Of a DNA stretch of 42,314 bases, positions 8,949 to 17,513 are shown piece after piece. Each line of letters opens with the position of its first letter. Positions within the stretch are counted from its first letter, which is position 1. The DNA comes from an uncultured Oscillospiraceae bacterium (lineage in GTDB: Bacteria > Bacillota > Clostridia > Oscillospirales > Oscillospiraceae). Below the pieces are notes generated by a model, which worked only from the letters and a program-made list of their open reading frames with translations, made no database searches and was not told where the DNA came from. The DNA lies in contig CANQVL010000021.1 in assembly GCA_947627285.1 (NCBI GenBank), positions 1 to 42,314 on the forward strand. Reading direction: 5' to 3'. The position numbers and the translations under genes are program-made.

Positions 8949-10304
8949 ATGTTAGATACTATCGCAAGGCCCTTTGGTCTGCTATTGATGTTCCTCTACA
9001 ACATCACACACAACTACCTCTTTGCCATCGTGCTCTTCACCGTCATAATAAAGCTCATTTTGATGCCCTTCCAGATGAAGAGCAAAAAAGGCATGATGCG
9101 CCAGCAGCTGCTCCAGCCGGAGATCGAGGCGATCCAGAAAAAGCACGCCGGCAACCAGCAGAAGCAGAGCGAGGAGATGCAGAAGCTCTACCGGGAGGCG
9201 GGCGTCAGCCCCCTGTCCGGCTGCCTCTGGTCCCTGCTCCCCCTGCCCATAATGCTCGCCCTCTATCAGGCCATCCGCAAGCCCCTGACGGTCATGATGG
9301 GCGTGCCCAAGGACCTTCTGGAGGTCACCAGGTCCGGCGAGGCAGTGGGCGCGCTGGCGAAAAAGCTGGTGGAGGTGGCGCAGGCCCACGGGCTCAACTT
9401 CACAGCCAATCAGCTTCTCCAGACCCAGATCGGCGCCACAAAGATCATCAACGACTATTTCAGCGAGTTCGCGGGTCTCTCCGACAGGCTCCGTCCCATA
9501 AACTTCACCGTCTTTGGGCTGGACCTGTCCTCAGTTCCCAATTTCAGGATCTGGACCTTCGACTTCTCCTCCTTCAAGGCGCTGTGGCCCATGCTGGGGC
9601 TCTTCCTTATCCCCATCATCACCGCGTTTTTCCAGTGGCTCTCCACCAAGATCTCCACCACGCTCCAGAAGAACCTTCCCGGAGCCAACAAGGAGCAGCT
9701 TGAAAAGCAGTCAAACTCCATGATGATGCTCCTTTTGGGGCCCGTCATGTCCCTTTGGTTCGCCTTTGTCCTCCCCGCCGCCATGGGCGTCTACTGGATG
9801 GTCAACGCCATCTTCAGCCTTTTGGTGGACGTGTTCCTGACAAAGCTCTACGAGAAGACCATGCTCGCGGACTTTGCCCAGGCGGAGGAGCGGCGCAAGG
9901 CGCGGGAGGCGGAGCTTGAGGCAAAGCGCGCCGAGGCGGAAAAGCGCCGCGCCGAAAAGAACCCCGACGAGCTCCAGACGGGCAACACCTCAAAGAAAAA
10001 GCAGCAGCAGAAAAAGAAGCAGGAGGCGGCGGACAAGGCGCTGGAGTGGCAGCGCGCGCAAAATCCCGACGCCGCGGAAAAGTACAACCCCAGCAAGGTG
10101 GGCTCCCGCCCCTACGCCAGGGGACGAGGCTACGACCCCGACAGGTACTCCTACAACGGCATTGAGGGCGCCACCTCCGACACCTCCGAAATAGACGGGG
10201 AAATATCCGAGGAGCTTGAGGAAAAGCTTCTCCGCGCCTCCCTGTCGGACACCGCAAAGAACGACACACCCGATGCCCCGGAAGCCTCCGGCGGCGAGGA
10301 ATAA
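8949..10304 (+). CDS. yidC: Membrane protein insertase YidC/OxaI
   Basis: YidC inserts and folds inner-membrane proteins alone or with SecYEG. The 451 residues start with a short N-terminus and a first membrane helix (about 8-38), as in Gram-positive YidC without the large periplasmic domain. The coiled cytosolic hairpin (MKSKKGMMRQQLLQPEIEAI) and the later helices (about 205-235 and 260-300) follow. The C-terminal 140 residues are unusually long, highly charged and rich in Lys/Arg/Glu/Ala, and probably bind ribosomes. The lipobox of secreted Gram-positive paralogs is absent. SD GGAGTGA precedes the ATG. Confidence 0.96.
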   Translation: MLDTIARPFGLLLMFLYNITHNYLFAIVLFTVIIKLILMPFQMKSKKGMMRQQLLQPEIEAIQKKHAGNQQKQSEEMQKLYREAGVSPLSGCLWSLLPLPIMLALYQAIRKPLTVMMGVPKDLLEVTRSGEAVGALAKKLVEVAQAHGLNFTANQLLQTQIGATKIINDYFSEFAGLSDRLRPINFTVFGLDLSSVPNFRIWTFDFSSFKALWPMLGLFLIPIITAFFQWLSTKISTTLQKNLPGANKEQLEKQSNSMMMLLLGPVMSLWFAFVLPAAMGVYWMVNAIFSLLVDVFLTKLYEKTMLADFAQAEERRKAREAELEAKRAEAEKRRAEKNPDELQTGNTSKKKQQQKKKQEAADKALEWQRAQNPDAAEKYNPSKVGSRPYARGRGYDPDRYSYNGIEGATSDTSEIDGEISEELEEKLLRASLSDTAKNDTPDAPEASGGEE

Positions 10305-10316
10305 GGAGAACAAGCT

Positions 10317-11225
10317 ATGACAAAATTTATTGAGACAACCGGGCGCACGGAGGACGACGCCGTTGCCGCGGCGCTCAGGCAGCTTGGCATGAGCCGCGAC
10401 GACGTCTCCGTGATGGTCCTGGAGCGGGCAAAGTCCGGCTTTCTCGGCTTCGGCGCCAGCCCCGCCAAGGTCCGCGTCAGCTGGGAGGAGCCCGACCCCG
10501 AGCCCGAACCCATACCCGAGCCCGTCCGCGCGCCCAAGGCCGCCCAGCCCAAGCCCGCGCCCGCGCCCGTCGAGCGCAAGCCAATCCCCGCCGAGACAAA
10601 CGGCGACGTGGAGAAGGTAAAGACCTTCCTCTCCGGCCTCTTTGAGCGCATGGACGTGAATGCGGACATTGAAGCCGGCTTTGACGCCGAGACAAACACC
10701 GTCTGCGTGGAGCTCTCCGGTCAGCACGTGGGCACCCTCATCGGGCGCCGGGGCGAGACGCTGGACGCCATTCAGCACCTTGCCAACTACGTGCTCAATT
10801 CCGGCTCCGAGGACCGCACAAGGGTCAACATCGACGCGGAAAATTACCGCGCCAAGCGCGCCGACGCCCTGACCGGCCTTGCCAAAAAGACCGCCGCCAA
10901 GGTGGTGCGCTACCGCAGGAACCAGACCCTAGAGCCCATGAACGCCTACGAGCGCCACGTCATCCACACCGCCCTCCAGGACTTTGAGGGCGTCACCACC
11001 TACTCCACCGGCACGGAGCCCAACCGCCGCGTGGTCATCGCCTACGACCCGGAGACCGCCCCCAGGGACGCCTATAACGACAGGCGCGAGGACCGTCCCC
11101 GCCGTGACGACCGCCGCGACAGCCGCCCCCGCCGTTCGGGAGGCTACTCCTCCCGCCCCTCTTACCCGTCGGCCCCCACCCAGGAAAAGCCCCCGGTGGA
11201 CAAGACGGTCAAGGAGTGGAGCTGA
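10317..11225 (+). CDS. jag: RNA-binding protein Jag/KhpB
   Basis: The 302 residues show the Jag domain order: a Jag-N domain (about 1-55, with AKSGFLGFGASPAKVRV), a Pro/Glu/Ala-rich linker (about 60-95), a KH domain with the GRRG-type loop (VGTLIGRRGETLDAIQHL), and an R3H domain (MNAYERHVIHTALQ). An Arg/Asp-rich tail follows. KhpB proteins bind many RNAs and affect cell elongation and division. Its position after yidC is conserved. SD AAGGAG lies in the short gap. In many Firmicutes mnmE comes next; here acpP does. Confidence 0.94.
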   Translation: MTKFIETTGRTEDDAVAAALRQLGMSRDDVSVMVLERAKSGFLGFGASPAKVRVSWEEPDPEPEPIPEPVRAPKAAQPKPAPAPVERKPIPAETNGDVEKVKTFLSGLFERMDVNADIEAGFDAETNTVCVELSGQHVGTLIGRRGETLDAIQHLANYVLNSGSEDRTRVNIDAENYRAKRADALTGLAKKTAAKVVRYRRNQTLEPMNAYERHVIHTALQDFEGVTTYSTGTEPNRRVVIAYDPETAPRDAYNDRREDRPRRDDRRDSRPRRSGGYSSRPSYPSAPTQEKPPVDKTVKEWS

Positions 11226-11264
11226 GTGGAGCCAATACAGTAATCAATCAAGGAGGTTACAATC

Positions 11265-11492
11265 ATGTTTGAAGAGATCCGTGACATAATGGTCAGCACC
11301 CTGGACATCGACGAGGACGCCCTCACCCCCGAAACCAATCTCCGCACCGACCTGGACATCGACTCCCTGGATCTGGTGGAGTTCGTCTCCGAGGTGGAGA
11401 GCCACTTCGGTATCATGATCCCCCAGGACTCCCTGGAATCCATCCAGACCGTCGGCGACTTCGCCGGCCTTGTGGAAAAGCTCGTAAAGTAA
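11265..11492 (+). CDS. acpP: Acyl carrier protein
   Basis: The 75-residue acidic protein carries the phosphopantetheine attachment serine in DIDSLDLVEF (Ser34). It shuttles acyl chains for fatty acid synthesis or another acyl pathway. A strong SD (AAGGAGG, 8 bases before the ATG) suggests high expression. No fab genes or phosphopantetheinyl transferase are adjacent. A hairpin terminator follows. Confidence 0.95.
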   Translation: MFEEIRDIMVSTLDIDEDALTPETNLRTDLDIDSLDLVEFVSEVESHFGIMIPQDSLESIQTVGDFAGLVEKLVK

Positions 11493-11505
11493 AAAAGTAA
11501 AGCCG

Positions 11506-11545
11506 AAAAAAATCCGTGAATTTTACGAAATTCACGGATTTTTTT
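11506..11545. terminator. Bidirectional terminator between acpP and the DUF1622 gene
   Basis: A perfect 18-bp stem (11506-11523 / 11528-11545) with loop TACG has A- and T-runs on both sides, so it can serve both convergent genes. Its stem is almost identical to hairpin H2 of repeat copy 1 at 3154-3189, where the loop is TGCG. It thus looks like a solitary module of the composite element. Confidence 0.9.
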
Positions 11546-11569
11546 CATGCCGGTTTTACGGAGGGCGCC

Positions 11570-11950
11570 TTATTCCTCCCCTTCGCCCCCGTCGGGCTCG
11601 CGCTCCTCCCGCTCCCGCCTGTTGTTTATCTCCTCCTCGTGCTCCATGTGCTTTATCTCCCAGTGGATGAGGAAGGTGAGGGCGGAGCGCAAGGCGATGA
11701 TGCACCCCACAATGGCTATCTCGGAGAAGGACTGGACGATGACCGTCCTCAAGATCTCTCCGCCCAGCTTGAAGGTCAGCGCCGTCGCCATGCCCTGTGC
11801 CAGCCGCAGGCGCATATGCGGGTCCTTCTTTATGTAGGCGATGAGCCCCTGAACGCCGGTGACAATGAGTATCGCCACGCCTATGTACTCAAATAGCAGT
11901 ATCCCGTAGTTTATGACGTACCGCAGGATTTGTTCAAGTATATGCTGCAT
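11570..11950 (-). CDS. DUF1622 family membrane protein
   Basis: The 126-residue protein has three hydrophobic segments (about 10-33, 55-75 and 80-100) with the DUF1622-like core VAILIVTGVQGLIAYI, RLRLAQGMATALTFKLGGEI and IALRSALTFLIHWEI. It ends in a very acidic/basic tail (EEEINNRREREEREPDGGEGEE in pieces). The function of the family is not known. I chose the ATG preceded by GGGGAGG at 6 bases; the frame is open five residues further without SD support. It is the last gene of a four-gene minus operon after mscS, and ion or membrane homeostasis would fit but is not shown. Confidence 0.8.
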   Translation of the reverse strand: MQHILEQILRYVINYGILLFEYIGVAILIVTGVQGLIAYIKKDPHMRLRLAQGMATALTFKLGGEILRTVIVQSFSEIAIVGCIIALRSALTFLIHWEIKHMEHEEEINNRREREEREPDGGEGEE

Positions 11951-11979
11951 ACTCTGCCTCCCCAAAAGAATTTGTCAAA

Positions 11980-12786
11980 TCACTTGTCAAAATGCACGTT
12001 GAGGTGCGGATATGTCATCCTCACGCCGTCCTCCTCAAACGCCTTTCTAAGGTTTTCCGTGAGCGCGCACTTTGCGCCGAAGAATTTCGGCGTCTCCGCC
12101 CAGACCAGCACCATGTAGGTGATCGCCGAGTCCCCGTACTCCTTCACCGCCACGATGGGGTCGGGAGTCGCGACAAGCCCCTCAGTCATGCCGATAGCCT
12201 TGTATATCGCGCCCTTCACCGCCTCGGTGGAGTCGTCGTAGGAGGCGGAGATGTCCAGGTCTATGCGCCGCGTCTCGTGGGCGGTGAAGTTCTCCACCTT
12301 CGAGTCCGCCACCGTGGAGTTGGGTATGTGTACCTCCCTCCCGTCGGGCATTTTTATAATGGTGTAAAAAAGCCCCACGGACGCCACCGTCCCCGCGGTC
12401 CCGCCTATGTCCACCCAGTCCCCGGCGGAGAACGGGTGCGTGCTGAGGATCGTCATGCCGGAAAACAGATTCGTCAGTATGTTCTGCACCGACAGCGACA
12501 GCGCCAGGGACGCCACCGACACCACCGCCACAAGGCTGGTGGTGGGTATCCCCAGCTTGTCCGCCACAATGAGCACGACGAGTATCCACAGCGCCACGCC
12601 GATGGCGGCCCGCAGGAAGCCCTTTATGGACGCCTCCAGCCGGCTTTTTTTGAACGCCCTGTCCACAAGCTTCATCAAAAGCTTGCGCACGATTACGCAG
12701 ATAACCAGCAGCACCGCCGTGGACAGGAGCCCTCCCAGGGTCAGCGTGCCGATATGTACGGTGTCCAACGTTTCAAAAAGCTTCAT
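11980..12786 (-). CDS. mscS: Small-conductance mechanosensitive channel (MscS family)
   Basis: MscS channels release solutes under hypo-osmotic shock. The 268 residues have three membrane segments and then the pore-lining helix with the Ala/Gly/Ser pattern (VAVVSVASLALSLSVQNILTNLFSGM), followed by the beta domain (HPFSAGDWVDIGGTAGTV) and the C-terminal alpha/beta domain. I chose the ATG at MKLFETL because GGAGGA lies 8 bases before it. Upstream in-frame codons overlap metAA. The start is 1 base after the metAA stop, so translation is likely coupled. Confidence 0.93.
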   Translation of the reverse strand: MKLFETLDTVHIGTLTLGGLLSTAVLLVICVIVRKLLMKLVDRAFKKSRLEASIKGFLRAAIGVALWILVVLIVADKLGIPTTSLVAVVSVASLALSLSVQNILTNLFSGMTILSTHPFSAGDWVDIGGTAGTVASVGLFYTIIKMPDGREVHIPNSTVADSKVENFTAHETRRIDLDISASYDDSTEAVKGAIYKAIGMTEGLVATPDPIVAVKEYGDSAITYMVLVWAETPKFFGAKCALTENLRKAFEEDGVRMTYPHLNVHFDK

Positions 12787-12787
12787 T

Positions 12788-13717
12788 TTATTTTTCCTCC
12801 TCTCGAATCTCCATAAGGTCAAAGGGCGTGCCCTGATATACAAAGTGGTTTATCCAGTTGGAGTACAAAAGGTTGGCGTGCCCGCGCCAGCGGACGACGG
12901 GCTCCCTCGTGGGGTCGTCGTCGGGGAAGTAGTTTTTCGGTATCTCGATGGGCAGCCCCTGGGAGAGGTCCCGCAGGTACTCGTTTTTCAGCGTGTCCCT
13001 GTCGTACTCCGCGTGCCCCGTGACAAACACCTGCCTGCCGCCCTTGGTACACATGGCAAACACCCCCGCCTCGTCGGAGGATGCCAGTATCTTGACGCCC
13101 GGTATCCTCTCCACGTCCTCCCTCAATACGGTGGTGTGCCGGGAGTGGGGCGCGTAAAACACGTCGTCAAACCCCCGCATGAGTATGGACCGCTTGTAGT
13201 CCACCCGATGGGGGAACACCCCGAAAAGCTTCTTCTCCAGCGGGTATTTCTTCACCCCGTAGTGGTAGTAAAGCGCCGCCTGCGCCCCCCAGCATATATG
13301 GAAGGTGGAGTAGACGTTGGACTTGCTCCACTCCATGATCTCGCACAGCTCCCGCCAGTAGTCCACCTCCTCGAACTCCAGCTTCTCCACGGGCGCGCCC
13401 GTTATCACAAGCCCGTCGAACCGCTGGTCCCGGACCTCGTCAAAGGTCCTGTAAAAGGCCAGCATGTGCTCCTCGGAGGTGTGCATCGCCTTGTGTGTGC
13501 TGGTCTGCAAAAGCTCCAGCTCCACCTGCAAGGGCGTGTTGCCCAAAAGCCGCGCCATCTGCGTCTCGGTGGCAATCTTCGTGGGCATGAGGTTCAAAAG
13601 CGCTATCCGCAGCGGGCGAATGTCCTGTGTTATCGCCCGCGTCTCCGGCATGACGAAGATGTTCTCCTCGTGCAGCGTCTGGGCCGCGGGCAGCTCATTG
13701 GGAATTTTAATAGGCAT
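12788..13717 (-). CDS. metAA: Homoserine O-acetyltransferase (MetA family)
   Basis: This enzyme acylates homoserine as the first committed step of methionine synthesis. The 309 residues match MetA, with nucleophile Cys142 ([10 protein letters not shown]) and the His235/Glu237 pair (TGHAEYD). Residue 111 is Glu (GAPVE); in this family Glu111 favours acetyl-CoA and Gly111 favours succinyl-CoA. I therefore call it an acetyltransferase. SD GAGGA precedes the ATG. There is no SAM riboswitch in the 23 bases after the upstream peptidase gene, so regulation must come from the operon promoter near 15490 or elsewhere. Confidence 0.95.
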   Translation of the reverse strand: MPIKIPNELPAAQTLHEENIFVMPETRAITQDIRPLRIALLNLMPTKIATETQMARLLGNTPLQVELELLQTSTHKAMHTSEEHMLAFYRTFDEVRDQRFDGLVITGAPVEKLEFEEVDYWRELCEIMEWSKSNVYSTFHICWGAQAALYYHYGVKKYPLEKKLFGVFPHRVDYKRSILMRGFDDVFYAPHSRHTTVLREDVERIPGVKILASSDEAGVFAMCTKGGRQVFVTGHAEYDRDTLKNEYLRDLSQGLPIEIPKNYFPDDDPTREPVVRWRGHANLLYSNWINHFVYQGTPFDLMEIREEEK

Positions 13718-13740
13718 GGCTCTATCCTCGAAAAAATTAA

Positions 13741-15441
13741 TTACGCGGCGGCGCCCTCCGGCTGTGTTTCCAGCGTCAGGGCCAGCGCGCCGGCTATTGC
13801 TGTGTACGAATCCCGGTCAAATATGTCCGAAAGCCCCGCCTCGGCGATGGCCTCGGAGTAGTACCGGGCCTCCGGGTCCATGGCGAGCACCGTCAGATAC
13901 CTGTCGATCCCCGCCTCCAGATCCTCCCGGCAGAGCTCGTTTATCTCCAGCGCCCCCAGCGCGGACACGGCGTAGCTTATGTAGTAAAACGGCGATGTGA
14001 AGTTGTGCGTCACCCACATCCACTCCGTCTCATACCCCTCGTAAGGCGCATAGCCGTACTCGCGGCAGAGCCCCGCGTAGATCTCGTTCACCCTCTCCGC
14101 CGTCAGCTCCGGCTCGGCAAATACCCTCTGCTGGAACTCGTCGTATAAGCTCCCCTCCACAACGGAGTAGATGAGCTCCAAAAGCACCTGGTCGCGTATC
14201 GCGTCGGCTGTCTCCGGGTCGAACATCCCGTCGTAAAAATACGTCATCACCACGCTCATCCCCTGGGCGTGAAGCTCCGAAAGGTCGTTGTCCGGCGCTG
14301 AGTACAGCAGCGCCGCCGGGTAGTAGTAGAAGCTCACAAAATGCCCGAACTCGTGGAAGGTGTCGGGAAAATCGTAGAAGGTCCCGGAGGGCGAGTTGAA
14401 AATAAAGGGCTCGTTGTAGTAGTGCAAAAAGCAGGTGTACCCCTCGTCCGCCTTCTTCTCCGAGTAGTCCAGGTCGTAAAGGTGGTAGTCCGTCAGATAC
14501 CGGTACGCCTCGTACACCTCGTCCCCCAGCTCCCGCGCCCCTATGCCCAGCGCCGCCAGGACCGAGGCGGTGTCCGCCTCCAATCCGCCCTCCCCCGAGA
14601 GCGCGGCGGACCTCTCCAAAATGTCCCCGGCGTACTCCCGCGCCAGCGGTGCGAAGCACTCCTTCGCCCCCTGCCACACGCTTTGCGCGTCCTCGGGGGT
14701 GTAGTCCTTTATGTAAAAGCTTTCGTAGGCGTACTCGGCGAAGGACCCGTACCCCGCCGTCTCCGCCATCCGCTTCCGGAGCTCCACAAGCTCCACGTAC
14801 AGCTCCCCAATTGCCTCCGTATCCGGCTCCTCGCCGGCAATAAGCGCGTAGTAGCGGGATACGAGCTCGTTTTCCCTGGCGGTCAGCCCGTCCTCCTCGT
14901 CGGTGGAGGGCTCATAGCTTTTGAAGTAATCTATCATCGCCGGTGTGTAATACGTCTCCAAAAGCCGGGCGTTTTCCGACTCCGCCATTGTCCTCAACGC
15001 GAGGTAAAACTCGTCCCTGGCATCAAAATACGTCCTTTGCGCCCTGTCCGCCTCCCGCGCCAGCTCCTCATTCGCCGCGTTGGCGTAATATTCGTTGCTT
15101 ATAAGCGTGCAAAGCGTGTAGATGTAATAGAGCTCGTCATATATGGCGTCGTCCGCGGCGGCGTATTCCTTCTCCGTGCCGCCGTTTTCCGCAAGCTCGT
15201 ATATGGGCGCGGTGAACTCACTAAACCGCTCAAGGTCATAGCGCTCGTACTCCATCTCCCGGTAGTCCACGTCGGCGCGCCACACGTTGTCGGGAAAATA
15301 CCCCTCGCCCTCCGGCTCACTCGCTCCGCCCTTGTCTCCCACGGCCTCGCCCAGCGCCTCGTAAAACGACTTCCCCGAGCACGCCCCCAGCGATAAAATG
15401 ACCGCCGCCGCCATCGCCAGCGAAACAGCCTTCCTCCACAT
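13741..15441 (-). CDS. M3-family-like zinc metallopeptidase lipoprotein
   Basis: The 566-residue protein starts with a lipoprotein signal peptide ([20 protein letters not shown] then Cys21, lipobox LGAC), so it should be anchored outside the membrane. The zinc motif is HEFGH (His363, Glu364, His367) within [14 protein letters not shown], and Glu389 in [11 protein letters not shown] is placed as the third ligand, as in M3 oligoendopeptidases. The mainly helical body fits that family, but an extracellular lipoprotein form is less usual than cytosolic PepF. It begins a minus operon with metAA, mscS and the DUF1622 gene. SD GAGAGGG precedes the ATG. Confidence 0.85.
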   Translation of the reverse strand: MWRKAVSLAMAAAVILSLGACSGKSFYEALGEAVGDKGGASEPEGEGYFPDNVWRADVDYREMEYERYDLERFSEFTAPIYELAENGGTEKEYAAADDAIYDELYYIYTLCTLISNEYYANAANEELAREADRAQRTYFDARDEFYLALRTMAESENARLLETYYTPAMIDYFKSYEPSTDEEDGLTARENELVSRYYALIAGEEPDTEAIGELYVELVELRKRMAETAGYGSFAEYAYESFYIKDYTPEDAQSVWQGAKECFAPLAREYAGDILERSAALSGEGGLEADTASVLAALGIGARELGDEVYEAYRYLTDYHLYDLDYSEKKADEGYTCFLHYYNEPFIFNSPSGTFYDFPDTFHEFGHFVSFYYYPAALLYSAPDNDLSELHAQGMSVVMTYFYDGMFDPETADAIRDQVLLELIYSVVEGSLYDEFQQRVFAEPELTAERVNEIYAGLCREYGYAPYEGYETEWMWVTHNFTSPFYYISYAVSALGALEINELCREDLEAGIDRYLTVLAMDPEARYYSEAIAEAGLSDIFDRDSYTAIAGALALTLETQPEGAAA

Positions 15442-15469
15442 ACCCTCTCAACTCCTGTCGTCTTATTTA

Positions 15470-15498
15470 ATTATAGAATATTCTCCCCTTTTTTGCAA
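15470..15498 (-). promoter_or_regulatory. Sigma-A promoter of the peptidase-metAA-mscS operon
   Basis: TTGCAA (15498..15493), a 17-base spacer and TATAAT (15475..15470) read leftward, about 25 bases before the SD. Confidence 0.65.
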
Positions 15499-15719
15499 TA
15501 GCCCCAAAATTTTTTACCTGAGCCTGACCCTGCGTATATCCTGTCCGATTCAATTTATGTCGAAAATGATACAAGATCCTCTTTTCCCGTATAATTCAAT
15601 ATATGAATAAATAATACCAGTTTCTCCCGAAAAATAACATTTTTCGACATTTTTTGACTTATGAGGGGCGGAAAATAAAATTTTTTTCACATTTTTTGAA
15701 AAAATTATTGAAACAAATA
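15499..15719. other. A/T-rich intergenic region upstream of abrB
   Basis: This stretch is much richer in A/T than its surroundings. It holds no credible gene, only short ORFs without SD. It separates the divergent peptidase and abrB promoters. Runs of A and T and repeated CATTTTTTGA/CATTTTTCGA words could bind AbrB-like regulators, but I see no defined operator. Confidence 0.5.
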
Positions 15720-15747
15720 TTGACAAAAAAATATAAAATGTTACAAT
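15720..15747 (+). promoter_or_regulatory. Sigma-A promoter of abrB
   Basis: TTGACA (15720-15725), a 16-base A/T-rich spacer and TACAAT (15742-15747) give a start near 15754 and a leader of about 40 bases. Confidence 0.75.
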
Positions 15748-15794
15748 AATTACTAAAGTCAGGGAACTGGCTAAAATTATGGAGGGGATTACAC

Positions 15795-16037
15795 ATGAAA
15801 TCAACCGGCATCGTGAGGAAGGTTGACGAGCTCGGAAGGATCGTCATCCCAATCGAACTGCGCAGGACCCTTGACATCGCCGAGAAGGATTCTCTTGAGA
15901 TCTTTGTTGACGGTGAAAAGATCATCCTCGCCAAACACGAGGATTCCTGCATCTTCTGCGGCAAGAGCAAGAACCTGTCCACCCACAAGGGCAAAAACAT
16001 CTGCGACTCCTGCTTTGAAGAGCTCAAACGCGCATAA
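15795..16037 (+). CDS. abrB: AbrB-family transition-state regulator with zinc-ribbon tail
   Basis: The first 50 residues form the AbrB/SpoVT swapped-hairpin DNA-binding domain (MKSTGIVRKVDELGRIVIPI, then ELRRTLDIAEKDSLEIFVDG). The C-terminus carries CIFCG (Cys52, Cys55) and CDSC (Cys70, Cys73), a likely Cys4 zinc site common in clostridial AbrB. Such proteins control growth-phase and sporulation genes. The gene is monocistronic, with its own promoter, SD GGAGGGG 7 bases before the ATG, and a strong terminator. Confidence 0.95.
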   Translation: MKSTGIVRKVDELGRIVIPIELRRTLDIAEKDSLEIFVDGEKIILAKHEDSCIFCGKSKNLSTHKGKNICDSCFEELKRA

Positions 16038-16053
16038 ACCCACCCACACCACA

Positions 16054-16085
16054 ACGACCGGTCAAAAGACCGGTCGTATTTTTTT
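16054..16085 (+). terminator. Intrinsic terminator of abrB
   Basis: A perfect 10-bp stem ACGACCGGTC / GACCGGTCGT with loop AAAA is followed by a T-run. Confidence 0.93.
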
Positions 16086-16086
16086 G

Positions 16087-16111
16087 CCAAAAAGGGCTTT
16101 GCCCTTTTTGG
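16087..16111 (-). terminator. Gene-end hairpin of the nitrilase gene (GGGC-AAA-GCCC core)
   Basis: A perfect 11-bp stem (CCAAAAAGGGC / GCCCTTTTTGG, three-base loop) begins 2 bases after the stop codon on the minus strand. Its T-run is mostly inside the stem. It is a solitary member of the H1 hairpin family; the linker and hairpins H2-H4 are absent. Confidence 0.8.
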
Positions 16112-16113
16112 AA

Positions 16114-16881
16114 TTAGACTGTCAGTTTATCAGAAATTGCCTTTCTTCCCTTTTCGCTGAAATCATTCTCTGTTTTTTCAAAGTCATAGATCAGAAGCTC
16201 AGGTTTATTTCTGGCGCACTCCTTTACGCACTGGCCCGATTTTCCAAAAACCGCTGTCGGAGCCGTTTGAAACGGCGAAACGGCGTTTACGGAAATTGTT
16301 GTAGTAACGTTCTCAGCCGCCCTGGTCTGTAAGTGGCCTTTGATCAGGTCATACCTTTCCTTGTCATCCGTATCCGATACATCATAAAACAGCACCAGAT
16401 TTATGTCCGTATTTCCTTTGTACAGCTCTCGAAAGTATTCGGGAAACCTCACTTCATAGCAGATCCTTATTCCAAACCGGATACCTTCCGTTTCAAATAT
16501 CCCGTCGCTGCCGCCCTTTGAGAAATTACCCTCATCCCATCCCCACAGGGCCCGCTTGTCATAGAACTCAATTTGACTGTCAGGCCGAAACAAAATCGCC
16601 CGGTTGTATATCTCCTTTTCTTTGAACACAGCCCCGACAATAATTGAAATATCATTTTTGTCAGCCATCGCCTGAAGCCTTTCGCACATTATCTGAACAA
16701 GCCCAAAATCAACGCGCGACGAATCATCCATATCTCTCGGAGGATACCCCGTCAAAGAGCATTCAGGAAATACGATCAACCGAACCCCCTCATTTTTGGC
16801 AAAATATATCGCCTTTTCAATTTCCCTGTAATTCTCCCGTATATCTCCCCCAACCCCAAATTGATAAGCCCCAATTCTCAT
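16114..16881 (-). CDS. Carbon-nitrogen hydrolase (nitrilase superfamily amidohydrolase)
   Basis: The 255-residue cytosolic protein carries the complete Glu-Lys-Cys triad: Glu40 (VFPECSLTGYPPR), Lys109 (FYDKRALWG) and Cys141 (IRICYEVRFPE). It would cleave a C-N bond in an amide or carbamoyl compound; the substrate is not evident. The start is the ATG of MRIGAYQFG with GGGAG upstream; an upstream ATG would add 12 residues. Its codons are clearly more A/T-rich than those of neighbours such as metAA or trpB, which suggests acquisition from outside. It stands alone between abrB and a set of XRE regulators. Confidence 0.88.
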   Translation of the reverse strand: MRIGAYQFGVGGDIRENYREIEKAIYFAKNEGVRLIVFPECSLTGYPPRDMDDSSRVDFGLVQIMCERLQAMADKNDISIIVGAVFKEKEIYNRAILFRPDSQIEFYDKRALWGWDEGNFSKGGSDGIFETEGIRFGIRICYEVRFPEYFRELYKGNTDINLVLFYDVSDTDDKERYDLIKGHLQTRAAENVTTTISVNAVSPFQTAPTAVFGKSGQCVKECARNKPELLIYDFEKTENDFSEKGRKAISDKLTV

Positions 16882-16992
16882 ATCCCGCTCCCTTCCGCAA
16901 ACAGGCAAATGATCCACACCTCTACAGCCAACAAAAAACGTTAAAATTTGTAGGCCGCTTGATGGGTCAGGTCGTCACTTTTGAGGCTTGAA

Positions 16993-17394
16993 TCAGTCAA
17001 ACCTCATGTTATCAAATTCGCTGTTGAATTCCTTGGTGACCTGGAGGATCACCCTGCCGCCGTCGGAGGTGATTTTGTAGTCCTTGAGTACGGGAAATTT
17101 CTCGCCCTTGAATCTCAGCACCATCTCCTCCGCCTCCTCGCGGGACGCCGGCTCAAACGTCTCTACGGTTCTGATAAGCTTTGCCATAACGGTCTTCCTT
17201 TCCAAGCCCAGCAAAAAGTCTGTGGTCACATTAAAATATACGGCGAGCTCCGGGAGCATTGACAAATCGGGGAAATTGACGCCGTTTTCCCACCGGGAGA
17301 CCGTCTGCGCGGAAACCCCCAGCGCGCCCGCCAATCCCTCCTGCGTAACGCCCCTTTTCAGCCTCAACTCCCTGATCGCCCCGCCAATATCCAT
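16993..17394 (-). CDS. XRE-family transcriptional regulator (133 residues)
   Basis: An N-terminal helix-turn-helix domain (about 1-60) has GVTQEGLAGALGVSAQTVSRWENG in two parts, GVTQEGLAGALGVS and AQTVSRWENGVNFPDLSML, then LAVYFNVTTDFLLG, the usual XRE ending. The C-terminal 70 residues (KTVMAKLIRTVETFEPASRE onward) resemble a small sensing or dimerisation domain that I do not recognise. SD AGGAGG lies about 6 bases before the ATG. It is the first of three XRE genes on the same strand. Confidence 0.87.
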   Translation of the reverse strand: MDIGGAIRELRLKRGVTQEGLAGALGVSAQTVSRWENGVNFPDLSMLPELAVYFNVTTDFLLGLERKTVMAKLIRTVETFEPASREEAEEMVLRFKGEKFPVLKDYKITSDGGRVILQVTKEFNSEFDNMRFD

Positions 17395-17513
17395 ACATGA
17401 CCTCCTGAGCTATGCAAACTATAATACCATCCCCCGCCCCCAAAAACCAGCACGCAAAGCGGTATCTAACCCAACAGCTTTGTTAAGTTCAACGCCATTT
17501 CGTTTCCGCCGCC

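Noticed and set aside
13718-13740. SAM riboswitch controlling metAA
   Set aside because: Only 23 bases separate metAA from the upstream gene, and no S-box core is seen before the operon promoter.
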